From CAYUVA01 sp964448115 [NCBI: uncultured bacterium] (GTDB taxonomy: Bacteria; CAYUVA01): a stretch of DNA of 64,000 nucleotides. Position 1 is the stretch's first letter. Every line of letters starts with the position of its first letter. Where the stretch lies: contig CAYUVA010000006.1 in assembly GCA_964448115.1 (NCBI GenBank), forward strand, positions 51,871 through 115,870. The letters are read 5' to 3'. A model generated the notes under the pieces. That model worked only from the letters and a program-made list of their open reading frames with translations, was not told where the DNA came from and ran no database searches. Both the position numbers and the translations under genes were made by a program. Below are positions 16,478-24,403 of the stretch, in pieces.

Positions 16478-17431
16478 TTAATCTCCACCGCGTATGATGG
16501 TGATCCTCTCCTCCATCTCGCGATGCGCCCGCCGTCTGATCTCTGGCTTGATGATATTGGTGAAGGTGATCTTCGGCAGATCCTCGTCCTTGAGTATCTC
16601 CAGGTCGCTAGGATTGCGAAGTGCAAGGCTCAGCTTTCCTTGCTCCAAAGAGAAGACCAATATCTCAGCAGATAAAGGCGTAACCAAAAGGGTAACCGTG
16701 GCGTAAGCCCTGCCCTGTCCACCCCCCATGAGGTTTGCTCTCTGCATTGCCATGGCAGGGGTGATCTGAGCACCCTCTCCGCCAGCGCCAGGGAGCAGTC
16801 CAGGGAGCACGCTACCTCTTACCGTGCCTCCAACGATATTGCCAACAGCCAACACCAGTACATTCTGAAGCAGGGTAAGAGTAGTTCTCTTGACTTCCAG
16901 TCTCCCACCACGCCCCAGGGCTTCCAGTGCCTCAGCCATGCGATCCTCTTTCTTGATGTTCGCCTCGGTGAGCACCATCTCTCTTGGAGTCTCGAAGGTG
17001 CCGATGATGTCAACATGATCGTCAGGATGGATGAGTCCAGCGATCCCGGATACCTCGTCCACCGGAATGGCTATGGCTCGCTGACCAACCTCGATGAGAT
17101 GTGCCACTGGTGGCTCGGTAACGATGCCGTGAATATCGGACCACAAGATTGGCTGATCCTTCTTCAACGGAGTTGCAGTGATTTGCCCCAGGATAAGCTC
17201 CATATCATTGGGATGGAGCGTCTGGGGATTACGCCACTTCAAGGGCATCTTGTCTTCCTTGAGCATGGAGACATCCAAAGCGGTGCCCTGTGGGATATCT
17301 CGCGCTGCCACCAGTACGCTTACATACTCCTGCTCACCGGTCTTGGTCTTCTGGACGATGTAAAGGTGCATCAAAGCAACCGCGGCGGCTCCAAGGAAGA
17401 TAGCAAAGATTAAGATACCGACCTGTTTCAT
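16478..17431 (-). CDS. cpaB: Tad pilus assembly protein CpaB/RcpC
   Basis: This 317-residue protein is anchored by an N-terminal membrane helix (about 5-26) followed by a SAF/CpaB domain (VLVAARDIPQGTALDVSML and the LILGQ..ATPLKKDQPIL strand-loop), the standard CpaB/RcpC layout. It helps assemble the secretin channel and may contact the cell wall. A Gly/Ala-rich segment (about 200-230) interrupts the domain. The stop is 66 bases before cpaC, and the gene follows the unknown 339-residue secreted protein. Confidence 0.92.
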   Translation of the reverse strand: MKQVGILIFAIFLGAAAVALMHLYIVQKTKTGEQEYVSVLVAARDIPQGTALDVSMLKEDKMPLKWRNPQTLHPNDMELILGQITATPLKKDQPILWSDIHGIVTEPPVAHLIEVGQRAIAIPVDEVSGIAGLIHPDDHVDIIGTFETPREMVLTEANIKKEDRMAEALEALGRGGRLEVKRTTLTLLQNVLVLAVGNIVGGTVRGSVLPGLLPGAGGEGAQITPAMAMQRANLMGGGQGRAYATVTLLVTPLSAEILVFSLEQGKLSLALRNPSDLEILKDEDLPKITFTNIIKPEIRRRAHREMEERITIIRGGD

Positions 17432-17526
17432 AGCTAACCTAACTTCTCCCTTCTATAAAGGTGATTCTCTCATGTTTCTACAAACAACTATCTCAAGAGC
17501 GTTTATATCTGCTTCAAGCTCTTTCT

Positions 17527-18546
17527 TTACCGCATCTTGTCTCGATCCTGGTAAAAAACATTGGTATATACCCTACCGTCTTCTTTGCTTTTCGAGATAC
17601 CAATTATACATACTTTTTGATCTTTTACATAGAGCAAAGTTTTTCCTTCACCGTAAGAGCTTCGCATTATCTCCTCGATGTTATCCATAGTGTTCCAGCC
17701 ATAATAGCGCATATTGGAACGATAGTACAGCATATTCGAGGTAACTGATCCGCTGCTGACATAGACCTTCATCATCGCCTCCCCCTTGCTGCCATAAGCG
17801 ATGTCAAAGACCTTAACCGAACCAGGCGGTCGAGGAACATCGGGGAGATCGTCTCCTGGAACCTCCTCGTATTTGGGGCTATTCAAGGCATCGGTTAGCG
17901 CCGGTAAAAAGTTGCTTTGCACCTGCGGCTCCCGCCAGAAATCCTCCGGTAACAGCTTCAGCAGATCCACCGGGCTTATGTTGTTCTTGCCAAAATTCTC
18001 CAGTATTTCCGCTGGGATACCATACTGCTGCAGCATAGCGACAAGATCGAACCCAAGGGTCCCCCCTTCTTTAATAGAGGCGGTAAATAACTTCTCTAGC
18101 CTCTCGTTCTCAGCAGTAGGATCATCGCTCCAGGCAAAGCCGAGCCTGGTCTTTCCGGTCCATTTATCCTTTGAGGCGGTGATAAGGTAGATTGTCTTTC
18201 CATCAAAAGCGCCCAAAGCCCCCTTTTCCGGGGTTACATGGTATCGAAGTACAGCCTTGGTTCGCTCCAGCTTCTGAATATAGCTCTCCATTATGGCGAT
18301 CACCGATGAAGAGCTGTAGGAGCGGGAAAAGTGAAATGTCCGCCCATTGAGGGTAACATCACCATAAGGTGTAAAGGGTCTGGCGCCAGGGGGAGGATTG
18401 CGATCCGGGCGGATGAAGCCAACCGTACCCTCGACCGTTGCATATAAAGGGGATCCCAGGAATGACAGGATCAATAAGGTCGCAACCGTTGCAACCATGA
18501 TCGTTTTATCTTCGAAACCAAAGTATTTACCGTTTGTTATCAACAT
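17527..18546 (-). CDS. Uncharacterised exported protein of the Tad locus
   Basis: This 339-residue protein has an N-terminal hydrophobic stretch (VATVATLLILSFLG) and a likely cleavage after SPLYA, so it is exported. The mature part has no domain I know; it contains a Pro-rich start, a helical middle, and a C-terminal half of predicted strands ending ISKSKEDGRVYTNVFYQDRD. The start was set at the ATG at 18546, with AAAGGGGG upstream; a GTG at 18555 is also open. A TATAAT box is at 18594-18599. It lies between a terminator and cpaB, so it probably begins the second transcription unit of the locus. Confidence 0.78.
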   Translation of the reverse strand: MLITNGKYFGFEDKTIMVATVATLLILSFLGSPLYATVEGTVGFIRPDRNPPPGARPFTPYGDVTLNGRTFHFSRSYSSSSVIAIMESYIQKLERTKAVLRYHVTPEKGALGAFDGKTIYLITASKDKWTGKTRLGFAWSDDPTAENERLEKLFTASIKEGGTLGFDLVAMLQQYGIPAEILENFGKNNISPVDLLKLLPEDFWREPQVQSNFLPALTDALNSPKYEEVPGDDLPDVPRPPGSVKVFDIAYGSKGEAMMKVYVSSGSVTSNMLYYRSNMRYYGWNTMDNIEEIMRSSYGEGKTLLYVKDQKVCIIGISKSKEDGRVYTNVFYQDRDKMR

Positions 18547-18685
18547 CACGCTCACCCCCTTTGGAGCCTTCTGTCTATCAAGCTCACAAAAGGATTATAC
18601 AAGGTTAACAACTCAGCATAACAATGTCAAACCATTTCCTCGATCAACTCGGTCAAATTCAAGCAAACGGTTGAGCATCCTATTC

Positions 18686-18726
18686 CAAAGAAAAGGGAAG
18701 GCATCCCCTATTATGGACTCCTTCCC
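18686..18726 (-). terminator. Terminator splitting the Tad locus
   Basis: On the minus strand GGGAAGG (18726-18720) pairs with CCTTCCC (18701-18695) and is followed by TTTTCTTT. The loop is long (18 bases), so strength is uncertain. It falls in the only gap of over 200 bases in the locus, between the last TadE-like gene and the 339-residue exported protein. Confidence 0.5.
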
Positions 18727-18759
18727 CCTATAATTAAAAGCTTGATCCTCTGATTGTCT

Positions 18760-19386
18760 TTATAACAGCAAAAGTATGTAGCTGAACGGTACCCCCCACC
18801 AGAGGGTGTCGCCGCCAAAGTTGATGAAGTGCCCATAGAAGACCAGCCAATGCAGCCAATACAGGTGTTTTATTCCCCAGACATCGAACCAGTATGGCTT
18901 TCGCCACGAGTTGGCATCTATCCCGCAGTCTGCCGAGACGCTATGGGTTCCCACCCAACTTAGCCCCGGCGGCGGCTGTATCACCGCGGATGCATGTCCA
19001 TAATAGGCATCCTCCGGAAGTGCTATTATGGCATAAATCCAAGGAAACAGATGCGGATAGTCCCCATGGAACAAAGGATCTACAATCATGACCAAGGAGA
19101 GCCATAGCCATGCAGCATACTTAGTCCAGGGATCCGAACGATACCAGTAGTTCAATGGTGGTCCATCATGGAAAAACTTATGGTGCAGATCCCCTATGTT
19201 CTCTTGTCTTGCCTGCTTGAGCGCAACATAACGAGCCGCTCCGGCTACCCTGACCTTGTAGGAATACGCGTTGCCAAGGTACATGGTGCAAAGTAGAATG
19301 AGCACTAAGGGAGGTATAACGATCAGGGTTTCTACCATTGCTTGACCATCTCTTCTTTTTAACCTGCCCATAATTCTATTTATCAT
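18760..19386 (-). CDS. TadE-like minor pseudopilin
   Basis: This 208-residue protein begins with a short basic leader, then RRDGQAMVETLIVIPPLVL, i.e. a prepilin-type cleavage site (G before Q, Glu at +5) and a single membrane helix. The mature extracytoplasmic part is aromatic-rich (many Trp, Tyr, His). TadE-family proteins are processed by the prepilin peptidase and are needed for Flp pilus assembly. AGGGAG precedes the ATG. It is one of three TadE/G proteins in a row, each with a different C-terminal half. Confidence 0.85.
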   Translation of the reverse strand: MINRIMGRLKRRDGQAMVETLIVIPPLVLILLCTMYLGNAYSYKVRVAGAARYVALKQARQENIGDLHHKFFHDGPPLNYWYRSDPWTKYAAWLWLSLVMIVDPLFHGDYPHLFPWIYAIIALPEDAYYGHASAVIQPPPGLSWVGTHSVSADCGIDANSWRKPYWFDVWGIKHLYWLHWLVFYGHFINFGGDTLWWGVPFSYILLLL

Positions 19387-19404
19387 TGGCTTCTCCCTCC
19401 CTTT

Positions 19405-20310
19405 CTAGTGAAGAATAACAAAGTCGGTGATCAGTCCAAGGATTGGACCTATAAACGGTATTAAAGCCAGTAGCCTGTTATCCACGGTAATGGGCATCAG
19501 TTGCACCTCCCAGTCGGTGTCCGGCCACCAGTTCCAGACATCATCTCCGAGTAGTTGTGGGTCCCCGCGACACGGTCTCGCTTGCGCCAGTGCCAGGTAT
19601 CCATTGAATAGATAGCTTTCCGCCCTGAATGTACGATGTAACAATGGCTCCTCGTGGAAGTTCTTGTAGCAGGCAGCGAAAACGAAGGTGGCATCAGGAT
19701 AGTTGGGCTTCTGGCAGGCTGATGTCTTCAGGTTGCCAAAGAACCAGCCGGTACTCTGATTCTGATGGATATAAAGTTGTGGCCATAAGAACCAGAAGCC
19801 ACCTAGTGGAATAGTAAGATCGGCGTCGTTCAAACCCCAGCCGAACATACCACCTATCCACAGCGGCTCTATCAGGGCGGTTATAGGAACCCAGATATTG
19901 GCTATATCTCTTTGTACTCCATTAAGAAACCCATTATACATCTGGATCCTGGAAAGCTCGGAGAAGTAGTCCGCGGTCTGGGTGATGCACCCCTCGATCT
20001 CGTAAATACCGATTGTGCACCAGTAGATCGCCTCCAGTTCCTCCATCATCAGGTGCCATCCGAGCCACATTATGTGTACATTCATCATCTCGATGAGGTT
20101 CAATCCCCTAGCCTGCCAGGAAGCGCCGGATAGTGCAGCCGCATCTGCTATGCCCTGTAGATCGGCCTTGGTGTAGATGAAATCACCTACATTTATAGCC
20201 AAGGCGATAAACACGATCAGCCCGGTAATTATCAATGCCACAAAGGCGAGGGTTTGACCATCCTCATCTCTGGAGACCTTGAGCAAGTCTTTGAATAGTA
20301 TGTTAAACAT
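19405..20310 (-). CDS. TadG-like pilus assembly protein
   Basis: This 301-residue protein has the TadG N-terminal signature: EDGQTLAFVALIITGLIVF as membrane helix, followed by GDFIYTKADLQGIADAAALSG. It lacks the Glu at +5 found in the neighbouring TadE proteins, as is usual for TadG. The extracytoplasmic part of about 230 residues is rich in Trp and has several Cys that could form disulfides. It lies 20 bases after the TadE gene and 18 bases before the second TadE-like gene. Confidence 0.88.
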   Translation of the reverse strand: MFNILFKDLLKVSRDEDGQTLAFVALIITGLIVFIALAINVGDFIYTKADLQGIADAAALSGASWQARGLNLIEMMNVHIMWLGWHLMMEELEAIYWCTIGIYEIEGCITQTADYFSELSRIQMYNGFLNGVQRDIANIWVPITALIEPLWIGGMFGWGLNDADLTIPLGGFWFLWPQLYIHQNQSTGWFFGNLKTSACQKPNYPDATFVFAACYKNFHEEPLLHRTFRAESYLFNGYLALAQARPCRGDPQLLGDDVWNWWPDTDWEVQLMPITVDNRLLALIPFIGPILGLITDFVILH

Positions 20311-20330
20311 CTTCTATTATCCCCCTATCA

Positions 20331-21143
20331 TCATGGCCAATACCAGGTCCATTGGCTTGGTTCCCATTCAGCACTGACCTCCTTGCCCTCATAAGGCATG
20401 GTGCAGTAGGACTCTATTGCCCAGAAGTTGGTGTCGTAATTGCCAGCCAGGGCGGTTGGTGGGTTGGGTGGCTCTCCCCGCAGGTAAGGCGCATACTGGG
20501 CTATAAAGTGATTGATGAAGGGGATGCCCAGAAACATGTAGTAACGAACCAGGACCACTATATCCCCGCGATCCCATTGAGATTCGTTTATGTAGTGATC
20601 CGTGCCCCATATCTCTTGGTTAACATCTTTGGAGATAGAGGTGCCGCAGCCAAACCAAGGCGCAAAGCCATTGACGCTGACTGCGGCATAAGCATATACG
20701 AATCTATCCACCCCGTCTGCGATAGTGTGCCAGATACCGGGAAGTGACTCTATGATCGCTCGAATTATCCCGGCGATCCCACCAACGCCTGGCCAGGTCT
20801 GGATGACCTCGGTTACTCCTGGCGATACGACCATAAGTGGCATAGCTACTGCCACATGTATCTTAAGGTACTTCTTGAACCAGTCAACTTGCCCCGCCTG
20901 TCCACTGAATGAGTAGCCAAATACAGTTATCCACTCCCAGCGTGGAACAAATACCGTGGCGCACCTGGCGCCGCAGAAGGCAGCGTAGTCCACCATTGCC
21001 TTGGCATTATACATCAGGGCAATCTGCATGATGGCAAGGACGATGAGAACTACCCAGGGAAAGGTGATGGCGAACTCCACCATCGCCTGCCCGTCCTCAC
21101 CGAGCTTGCGCTTTCGATATCCCTTTATCCTGAATCTATCCAT
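20331..21143 (-). CDS. TadE-family pseudopilin
   Basis: This 270-residue protein begins with a basic leader ending in LGEDGQAMVEFAITFPWVV (cleavage after Gly, Glu at +5), then a membrane helix, then AKAMVDYAAFCGARCATVF, the TadE domain pattern. A second hydrophobic stretch lies near residues 95-105. The mature part is long for TadE and rich in aromatic residues. GGGAGG lies before the ATG. It is co-directional with, and 28 bases from, the 161-residue gene upstream. Confidence 0.87.
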   Translation of the reverse strand: MDRFRIKGYRKRKLGEDGQAMVEFAITFPWVVLIVLAIMQIALMYNAKAMVDYAAFCGARCATVFVPRWEWITVFGYSFSGQAGQVDWFKKYLKIHVAVAMPLMVVSPGVTEVIQTWPGVGGIAGIIRAIIESLPGIWHTIADGVDRFVYAYAAVSVNGFAPWFGCGTSISKDVNQEIWGTDHYINESQWDRGDIVVLVRYYMFLGIPFINHFIAQYAPYLRGEPPNPPTALAGNYDTNFWAIESYCTMPYEGKEVSAEWEPSQWTWYWP

Positions 21144-21171
21144 GTAATCAGCCTCCCTTTGAAGCCTTAGT

Positions 21172-21657
21172 TTACCTTGCTTGTCGTATCAGTATCTTCA
21201 TTCTCATGTAAGTTATAACCATCAAAAGAGCTATGATTGCGAAGCCGAGAGCATATAAAAAGTAAACCTTGACCGACTCAGCCCTGTACTTCCAAAGAGC
21301 CTCCTTGTACTGCTTCGGATCCGTGCGTATCTTGGAGTACTCGCTCTGGTAGCGAGCGATCACCTTTTCGCGCAGTGTCATCGGCTTTGGCGGGGTGGAG
21401 GCTTGCGCCTTAACCTCGCCCTTTTTCCCCTGCCTCTGCTGTCTCCCTTTCCCTGCATCCCCTTTTAGCTCATCAGTAGAGACTTCGGATTCAACGCTCT
21501 TGCCAGCTCTGAAGATCAGGCTGATCAACGAGTCGCTGAAAAGCATAAGGGAGAACATGCTCGACAAGACAACCACCGACAGCACCAAGATATACTCGGT
21601 AGTCGCTTGAGCAAGCTCCCCAGCATCTTTACTCAGCGGCCGGGAGATCGCTCGCAT
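21172..21657 (-). CDS. Pilin-like N-terminus with second membrane helix, unknown
   Basis: This 161-residue protein begins like a Flp/TadE prepilin (ELAQATTEYILVLSVVVLS, Glu at +5) but has Ala rather than Gly before the predicted cleavage point. After the helix comes a low-complexity Gly/Lys/Gln-rich linker (about 70-92), a charged helical region, and a second membrane helix (about 132-152) near the C-terminus. I know no family with this layout. It starts 2 bases after the peptidase stop and is clearly part of the operon. It may be a membrane-retained pseudopilin or an assembly scaffold. Confidence 0.8.
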   Translation of the reverse strand: MRAISRPLSKDAGELAQATTEYILVLSVVVLSSMFSLMLFSDSLISLIFRAGKSVESEVSTDELKGDAGKGRQQRQGKKGEVKAQASTPPKPMTLREKVIARYQSEYSKIRTDPKQYKEALWKYRAESVKVYFLYALGFAIIALLMVITYMRMKILIRQAR

Positions 21658-21659
21658 GA

Positions 21660-22265
21660 CTAAAGCTGATACTCCTTGATAACACCACCAAGAAACAAAA
21701 GCCAGGTTATTAGCGTCCCGACCGAGATGCCGTATCCATAAGGTATCTTGAAGCTATCCTTGGGATCCGGCAGCTCGGTCTTGTAGCCCGGCATCAATGC
21801 GGTAAAGACCGTCCTTGCCACATTGCGCAGGCTCTTGAACAACCTGCCCCTTAGGATAATGACCACGATGGCGATCAGTCCGCCGACCATTGCCGAGAGG
21901 AAACTTGCATATATGACAAAGGGGTAACCCTGGAGGGCGCCGATAGCTCCGACCAGTTTCACATCACCCCCGAAGATCCCGCCCATCATGTATGCCAGGA
22001 AAAACAGCCCGAAGCCGATGATGAAGCCTAGGATGCTTATCTTAGCTCCCGACCATCCCGAAGCGATACTGTTCAGGGCAATACCTATTGCCACCGTGGG
22101 CAAGGTTACCAGGTTGAAGATCTTCTTGTAGATCACATCGGTAAAACCGCAGACCACCAAGAAGACTATGGTGTACATGTTTATCACATGAAGCACCATA
22201 AGGTTGGTGGTGTTATCCAACCATGCTGGACTATTCTGAACATCAAAGATCAATTGCTCGAACAA
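21660..22265 (-). CDS. cpaA: Prepilin peptidase, A24 family (CpaA/TadV)
   Basis: This 201-residue inner-membrane aspartic protease has five or six membrane helices. The two catalytic Asp residues are in FTDVIYKKIFN and GGIFGGDVKLVGA (the GxGD-type motif). It cleaves the short leaders of the Flp pilins and TadE-like proteins encoded next to it. The length fits the short CpaA/TadV type without the N-methyltransferase domain. The start is a TTG with AGGA 7 bases upstream. Position directly after the two pilin genes is typical of Tad loci. Confidence 0.92.
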   Translation of the reverse strand: MFEQLIFDVQNSPAWLDNTTNLMVLHVINMYTIVFLVVCGFTDVIYKKIFNLVTLPTVAIGIALNSIASGWSGAKISILGFIIGFGLFFLAYMMGGIFGGDVKLVGAIGALQGYPFVIYASFLSAMVGGLIAIVVIILRGRLFKSLRNVARTVFTALMPGYKTELPDPKDSFKIPYGYGISVGTLITWLLFLGGVIKEYQL

Positions 22266-22301
22266 GGCAAGTTCCTCTCGGCAATATGTGAGACTTGCAT
22301 T

Positions 22302-22472
22302 TTACGCCTGGTCTAGGCTCTGGGCTGCGAAGTTGATCTTCCTTCTAAGCGCCCTTCTGAAGTACACGAAGGCGGTAATCGCAGCCAGTGCGACCAGCAC
22401 AAGGATCAGGACATACTCGGTCATACCCTGTCCTGTCTCATCCTTGAGGCATCTTTTTAGCGCCTGTAGCAT
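22302..22472 (-). CDS. flp: Flp-type pilin (56 residues)
   Basis: This short gene starts MLQALKRCLKDETGQ, followed by GMTEYVLILVLVALAAITAF and a basic end RRALRRKINFAAQSLDQA. The leader ends in Gly, with Gln at +1 and Glu-Tyr at +5/+6 of the mature protein, exactly the Flp signature, followed by one membrane helix of about 20 residues. GGAGG lies 9 bases before the ATG. Mature size would be about 42 residues, normal for Flp major pilins. It lies 36 bases before the peptidase gene. Confidence 0.9.
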   Translation of the reverse strand: MLQALKRCLKDETGQGMTEYVLILVLVALAAITAFVYFRRALRRKINFAAQSLDQA

Positions 22473-22538
22473 ATTCTTTCACCTCCTAATTTATATAGTC
22501 GGACTCCGATACAGTCGAAGCCCCAAACAGCCTGGATA

Positions 22539-22718
22539 TCACGGAAAGGGCATAGAAACCCACTTGGTTATCGTTGTGTAATACTCCATGAGGATCTGCC
22601 CGAACAGTTTGAAGGAGGCAGACAGTGCAACCGCAACCGAGGCGATGAGCAGAAAATACTCTGACAGTGCTTGCCCCTTCTCGTTCCCTAGATATCTTTT
22701 TGTCATCTCTTTTATCAT
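22539..22718 (-). CDS. Second short pilin-like protein (59 residues)
   Basis: It starts MIKEMTKRYLGNEKGQ, followed by ALSEYFLLIASVAVALSASF, then a longer polar C-terminus (QILMEYYTTITKWVSMPFP). It has the same Gly/Gln cleavage context with Glu-Tyr at +5/+6 and one membrane helix. GAGGGA precedes the ATG. It is the first gene of the locus, just behind the sigma54-type promoter. Whether this or the next gene is the major pilin cannot be told from sequence; the aromatic C-terminus makes this one the more divergent. Confidence 0.88.
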   Translation of the reverse strand: MIKEMTKRYLGNEKGQALSEYFLLIASVAVALSASFKLFGQILMEYYTTITKWVSMPFP

Positions 22719-22772
22719 CTTTTAGTCCCTCGTATCTTTTCTTATGTCTCTACCTTTTCACAATCATAATAT

Positions 22773-22788
22773 AGCAATTTCCATTCCA
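22773..22788 (-). promoter_or_regulatory. Sigma54-type (-24/-12) promoter of the pilin genes
   Basis: On the minus strand TGGAATGGAAATTGCT matches the sigma54 pattern TGGCACG-N4-TTGCW at 10 of 12 defined positions, with the essential GG and GC dinucleotides exactly 10 bases apart. The predicted start is about 45 bases before the 59-residue pilin. A weaker sigma70 reading (TTGTAC-N18-TATATT) overlaps. The palindrome at 22905-22928 lies about 130 bp upstream, where an enhancer-binding activator would bind. Confidence 0.65.
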
Positions 22789-22904
22789 CAAGTACAACCT
22801 CAGATCCAACCATCATCAAATACCAAGAAACTGCTTGTCTTTATTATTAAAAGCCTGCCGCACCGGATAAACTTTTTCCACTCAAAGTCTCTATTTTACG
22901 ATGA

Positions 22905-22928
22905 AACTATGCAATCTATTGCATAGTT
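22905..22928. promoter_or_regulatory. Perfect 24-bp palindrome, candidate activator site
   Basis: AACTATGCAAT (22905-22915), CT, ATTGCATAGTT (22918-22928) is a perfect inverted repeat with 11-bp arms, and a related half-site (CTATGATTGCATA) follows just downstream on the plus strand. It lies in the 331-base interval between the divergent pilin and mnmA genes. Its distance from the sigma54-type promoter fits an upstream activating sequence; it could also be an operator for mnmA. Confidence 0.6.
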
Positions 22929-23049
22929 GATGGACTATGATTGCATACCCTTTGGCAAGGGGGCTCCTCTTACACGCCCGGTACTATCCTGCATTACATG
23001 CAACATAGGCTTGACAAAGACAACTCCAAGTACAACATATAAATCTAAT

Positions 23050-24111
23050 ATGCAAAAGACCAAGGGCAAAACGGTGATTGTTGCCATGAGCGGCGGAAGC
23101 GACAGCTCAGCAGCAGCACTATTGCTAAAAGACAAAGGCTTCCAGGTGCATGGTGCAACCATGCTGATCAAGCCCGATAGCGATCCCACTAGGGAATTAA
23201 GCATACTCCATGCACAAAGGATTTGCAGGAAATTAGGCATAGATCACAAGATAGTCGATCTAAGGAAAAACTTTGAGGAAAGAATTATCTCTTACTTCGA
23301 GCATGAATATTTAAGGGGAAGAACCCCCAATCCATGCATCCTGTGCAATCCACTGATGAAGTTCACACTGCTATGGCAAGCTATGCAGGGGCTTGATCCC
23401 GATTACATGGCTACTGGACACTATGCGAGGTTAAGATACAATCCGGATCTCGATGAGTATGAGCTGCTCAAGGGAAAAGACGAACATAAGGATCAATCAT
23501 ATTTCCTGTGCCGACTTAACCAGCAGATCCTAGCTAGAACCTTGTTTCCTCTGGGAACAATGACCAAGAGACAAGCGCGTAGGATGCTGACGGATAGGGG
23601 AATAGATGCCTATATTCAACAAGAGAGCCAGGAGATATGCTTTATACCAAATAATGACTATCGAGCCTTCCTTTATTCAAGGGGTCTAGGCACCGGCATC
23701 GACGGCCATATCGTGGATCGACAGGGCAACATACTGGGTAGGCATAATGGCTTGGCAAATTATACAATAGGACAACGCAAGGGTTTAGGTATCAGCCTCG
23801 GCAAGCCTGCTTATGTGGTTAACATTGACCACGAGTCAAATCGTATCGTTATTGGCAGCGATGGCGATCTTTTCACCGATGGGCTGAAGGTTAGGGATAT
23901 CAATTGGATAACAAGACAATTGCCCACTGAGGGAACTGAGATGTCTGTCAAGATTCGTTACCAGCATCCTGGAGCCAAAACCATTCTGCTTGGGCTTGAC
24001 CAGGAAAAAGCTTATTTCAGGTTCAAGGATCCTCAACGAGCGGTTACCCCTGGGCAGGCTGCCGTGTTTTACAAGGACGAGAAAGTGCTAGGTGGTGGAT
24101 GGATAATGTAG
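23050..24111 (+). CDS. mnmA: tRNA-specific 2-thiouridylase MnmA
   Basis: This 353-residue enzyme activates U34 of certain tRNAs with ATP and inserts sulfur. The PP-loop reads SGGSDSS (residues 14-20) with Ser where most members have Val. Cys96 and Cys99 (NPCILCNP) and Cys197 (QEICFIP) are the conserved cysteines; such three-Cys members may use either a persulfide or an Fe-S cluster. The start was set at the ATG at 23050 because MQKTKGKTVIVAMSGG fits the family; the frame is open 41 codons further upstream, but that part looks non-coding. No clear ribosome-binding site exists; TTGACA at 23011-23016 with an A/T-rich stretch just before the ATG hints at a leaderless transcript. Confidence 0.93.
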   Translation: MQKTKGKTVIVAMSGGSDSSAAALLLKDKGFQVHGATMLIKPDSDPTRELSILHAQRICRKLGIDHKIVDLRKNFEERIISYFEHEYLRGRTPNPCILCNPLMKFTLLWQAMQGLDPDYMATGHYARLRYNPDLDEYELLKGKDEHKDQSYFLCRLNQQILARTLFPLGTMTKRQARRMLTDRGIDAYIQQESQEICFIPNNDYRAFLYSRGLGTGIDGHIVDRQGNILGRHNGLANYTIGQRKGLGISLGKPAYVVNIDHESNRIVIGSDGDLFTDGLKVRDINWITRQLPTEGTEMSVKIRYQHPGAKTILLGLDQEKAYFRFKDPQRAVTPGQAAVFYKDEKVLGGGWIM

Positions 24112-24178
24112 TATAATGAAACTCGTGGTATTGAAAAACGACTTCTAGGGCAACAAAATTAAGGAGACCAAGATATTT

Positions 24179-24388
24179 GTGTATGATATTAAATATTTGA
24201 TTTATAGCCTGATCCTGTCGGGCTTCTTTATGGCAATCGGAACCATCGGCATATTCGCCAAGCCAAGGGAGACAACAAGAGGTCCGCTCAGACGGCTGTC
24301 ATTAAGAGGCAAGCTGATCCTCTACCGTATTACAGGCTGGATCTTCTTCATCTTTGGTGTAATCAACATTATCTGGCAGGTAATCTAG
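24179..24388 (+). CDS. Small two-helix membrane protein
   Basis: This protein of 69 residues has two hydrophobic segments (about 7-26 and 47-66) joined by a basic loop (AKPRETTRGPLRRLSLRGK). It starts with GTG; AAGGAG lies about 13 bases upstream. I know no family for it. It lies 68 bases after mnmA and 15 bases before the glycosidase-like gene, so it may belong to that transcription unit. The Arg/Lys-rich loop would face the cytoplasm by the positive-inside rule. Confidence 0.6.
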   Translation: MYDIKYLIYSLILSGFFMAIGTIGIFAKPRETTRGPLRRLSLRGKLILYRITGWIFFIFGVINIIWQVI

Positions 24389-24403
24389 GAGCATACTGAT
24401 ATT

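Noticed and set aside
22927-23049. In-frame 5' extension of mnmA by 41 codons
   Set aside because: The extension has no family resemblance and lies over the palindrome region; the conserved protein starts at 23050.
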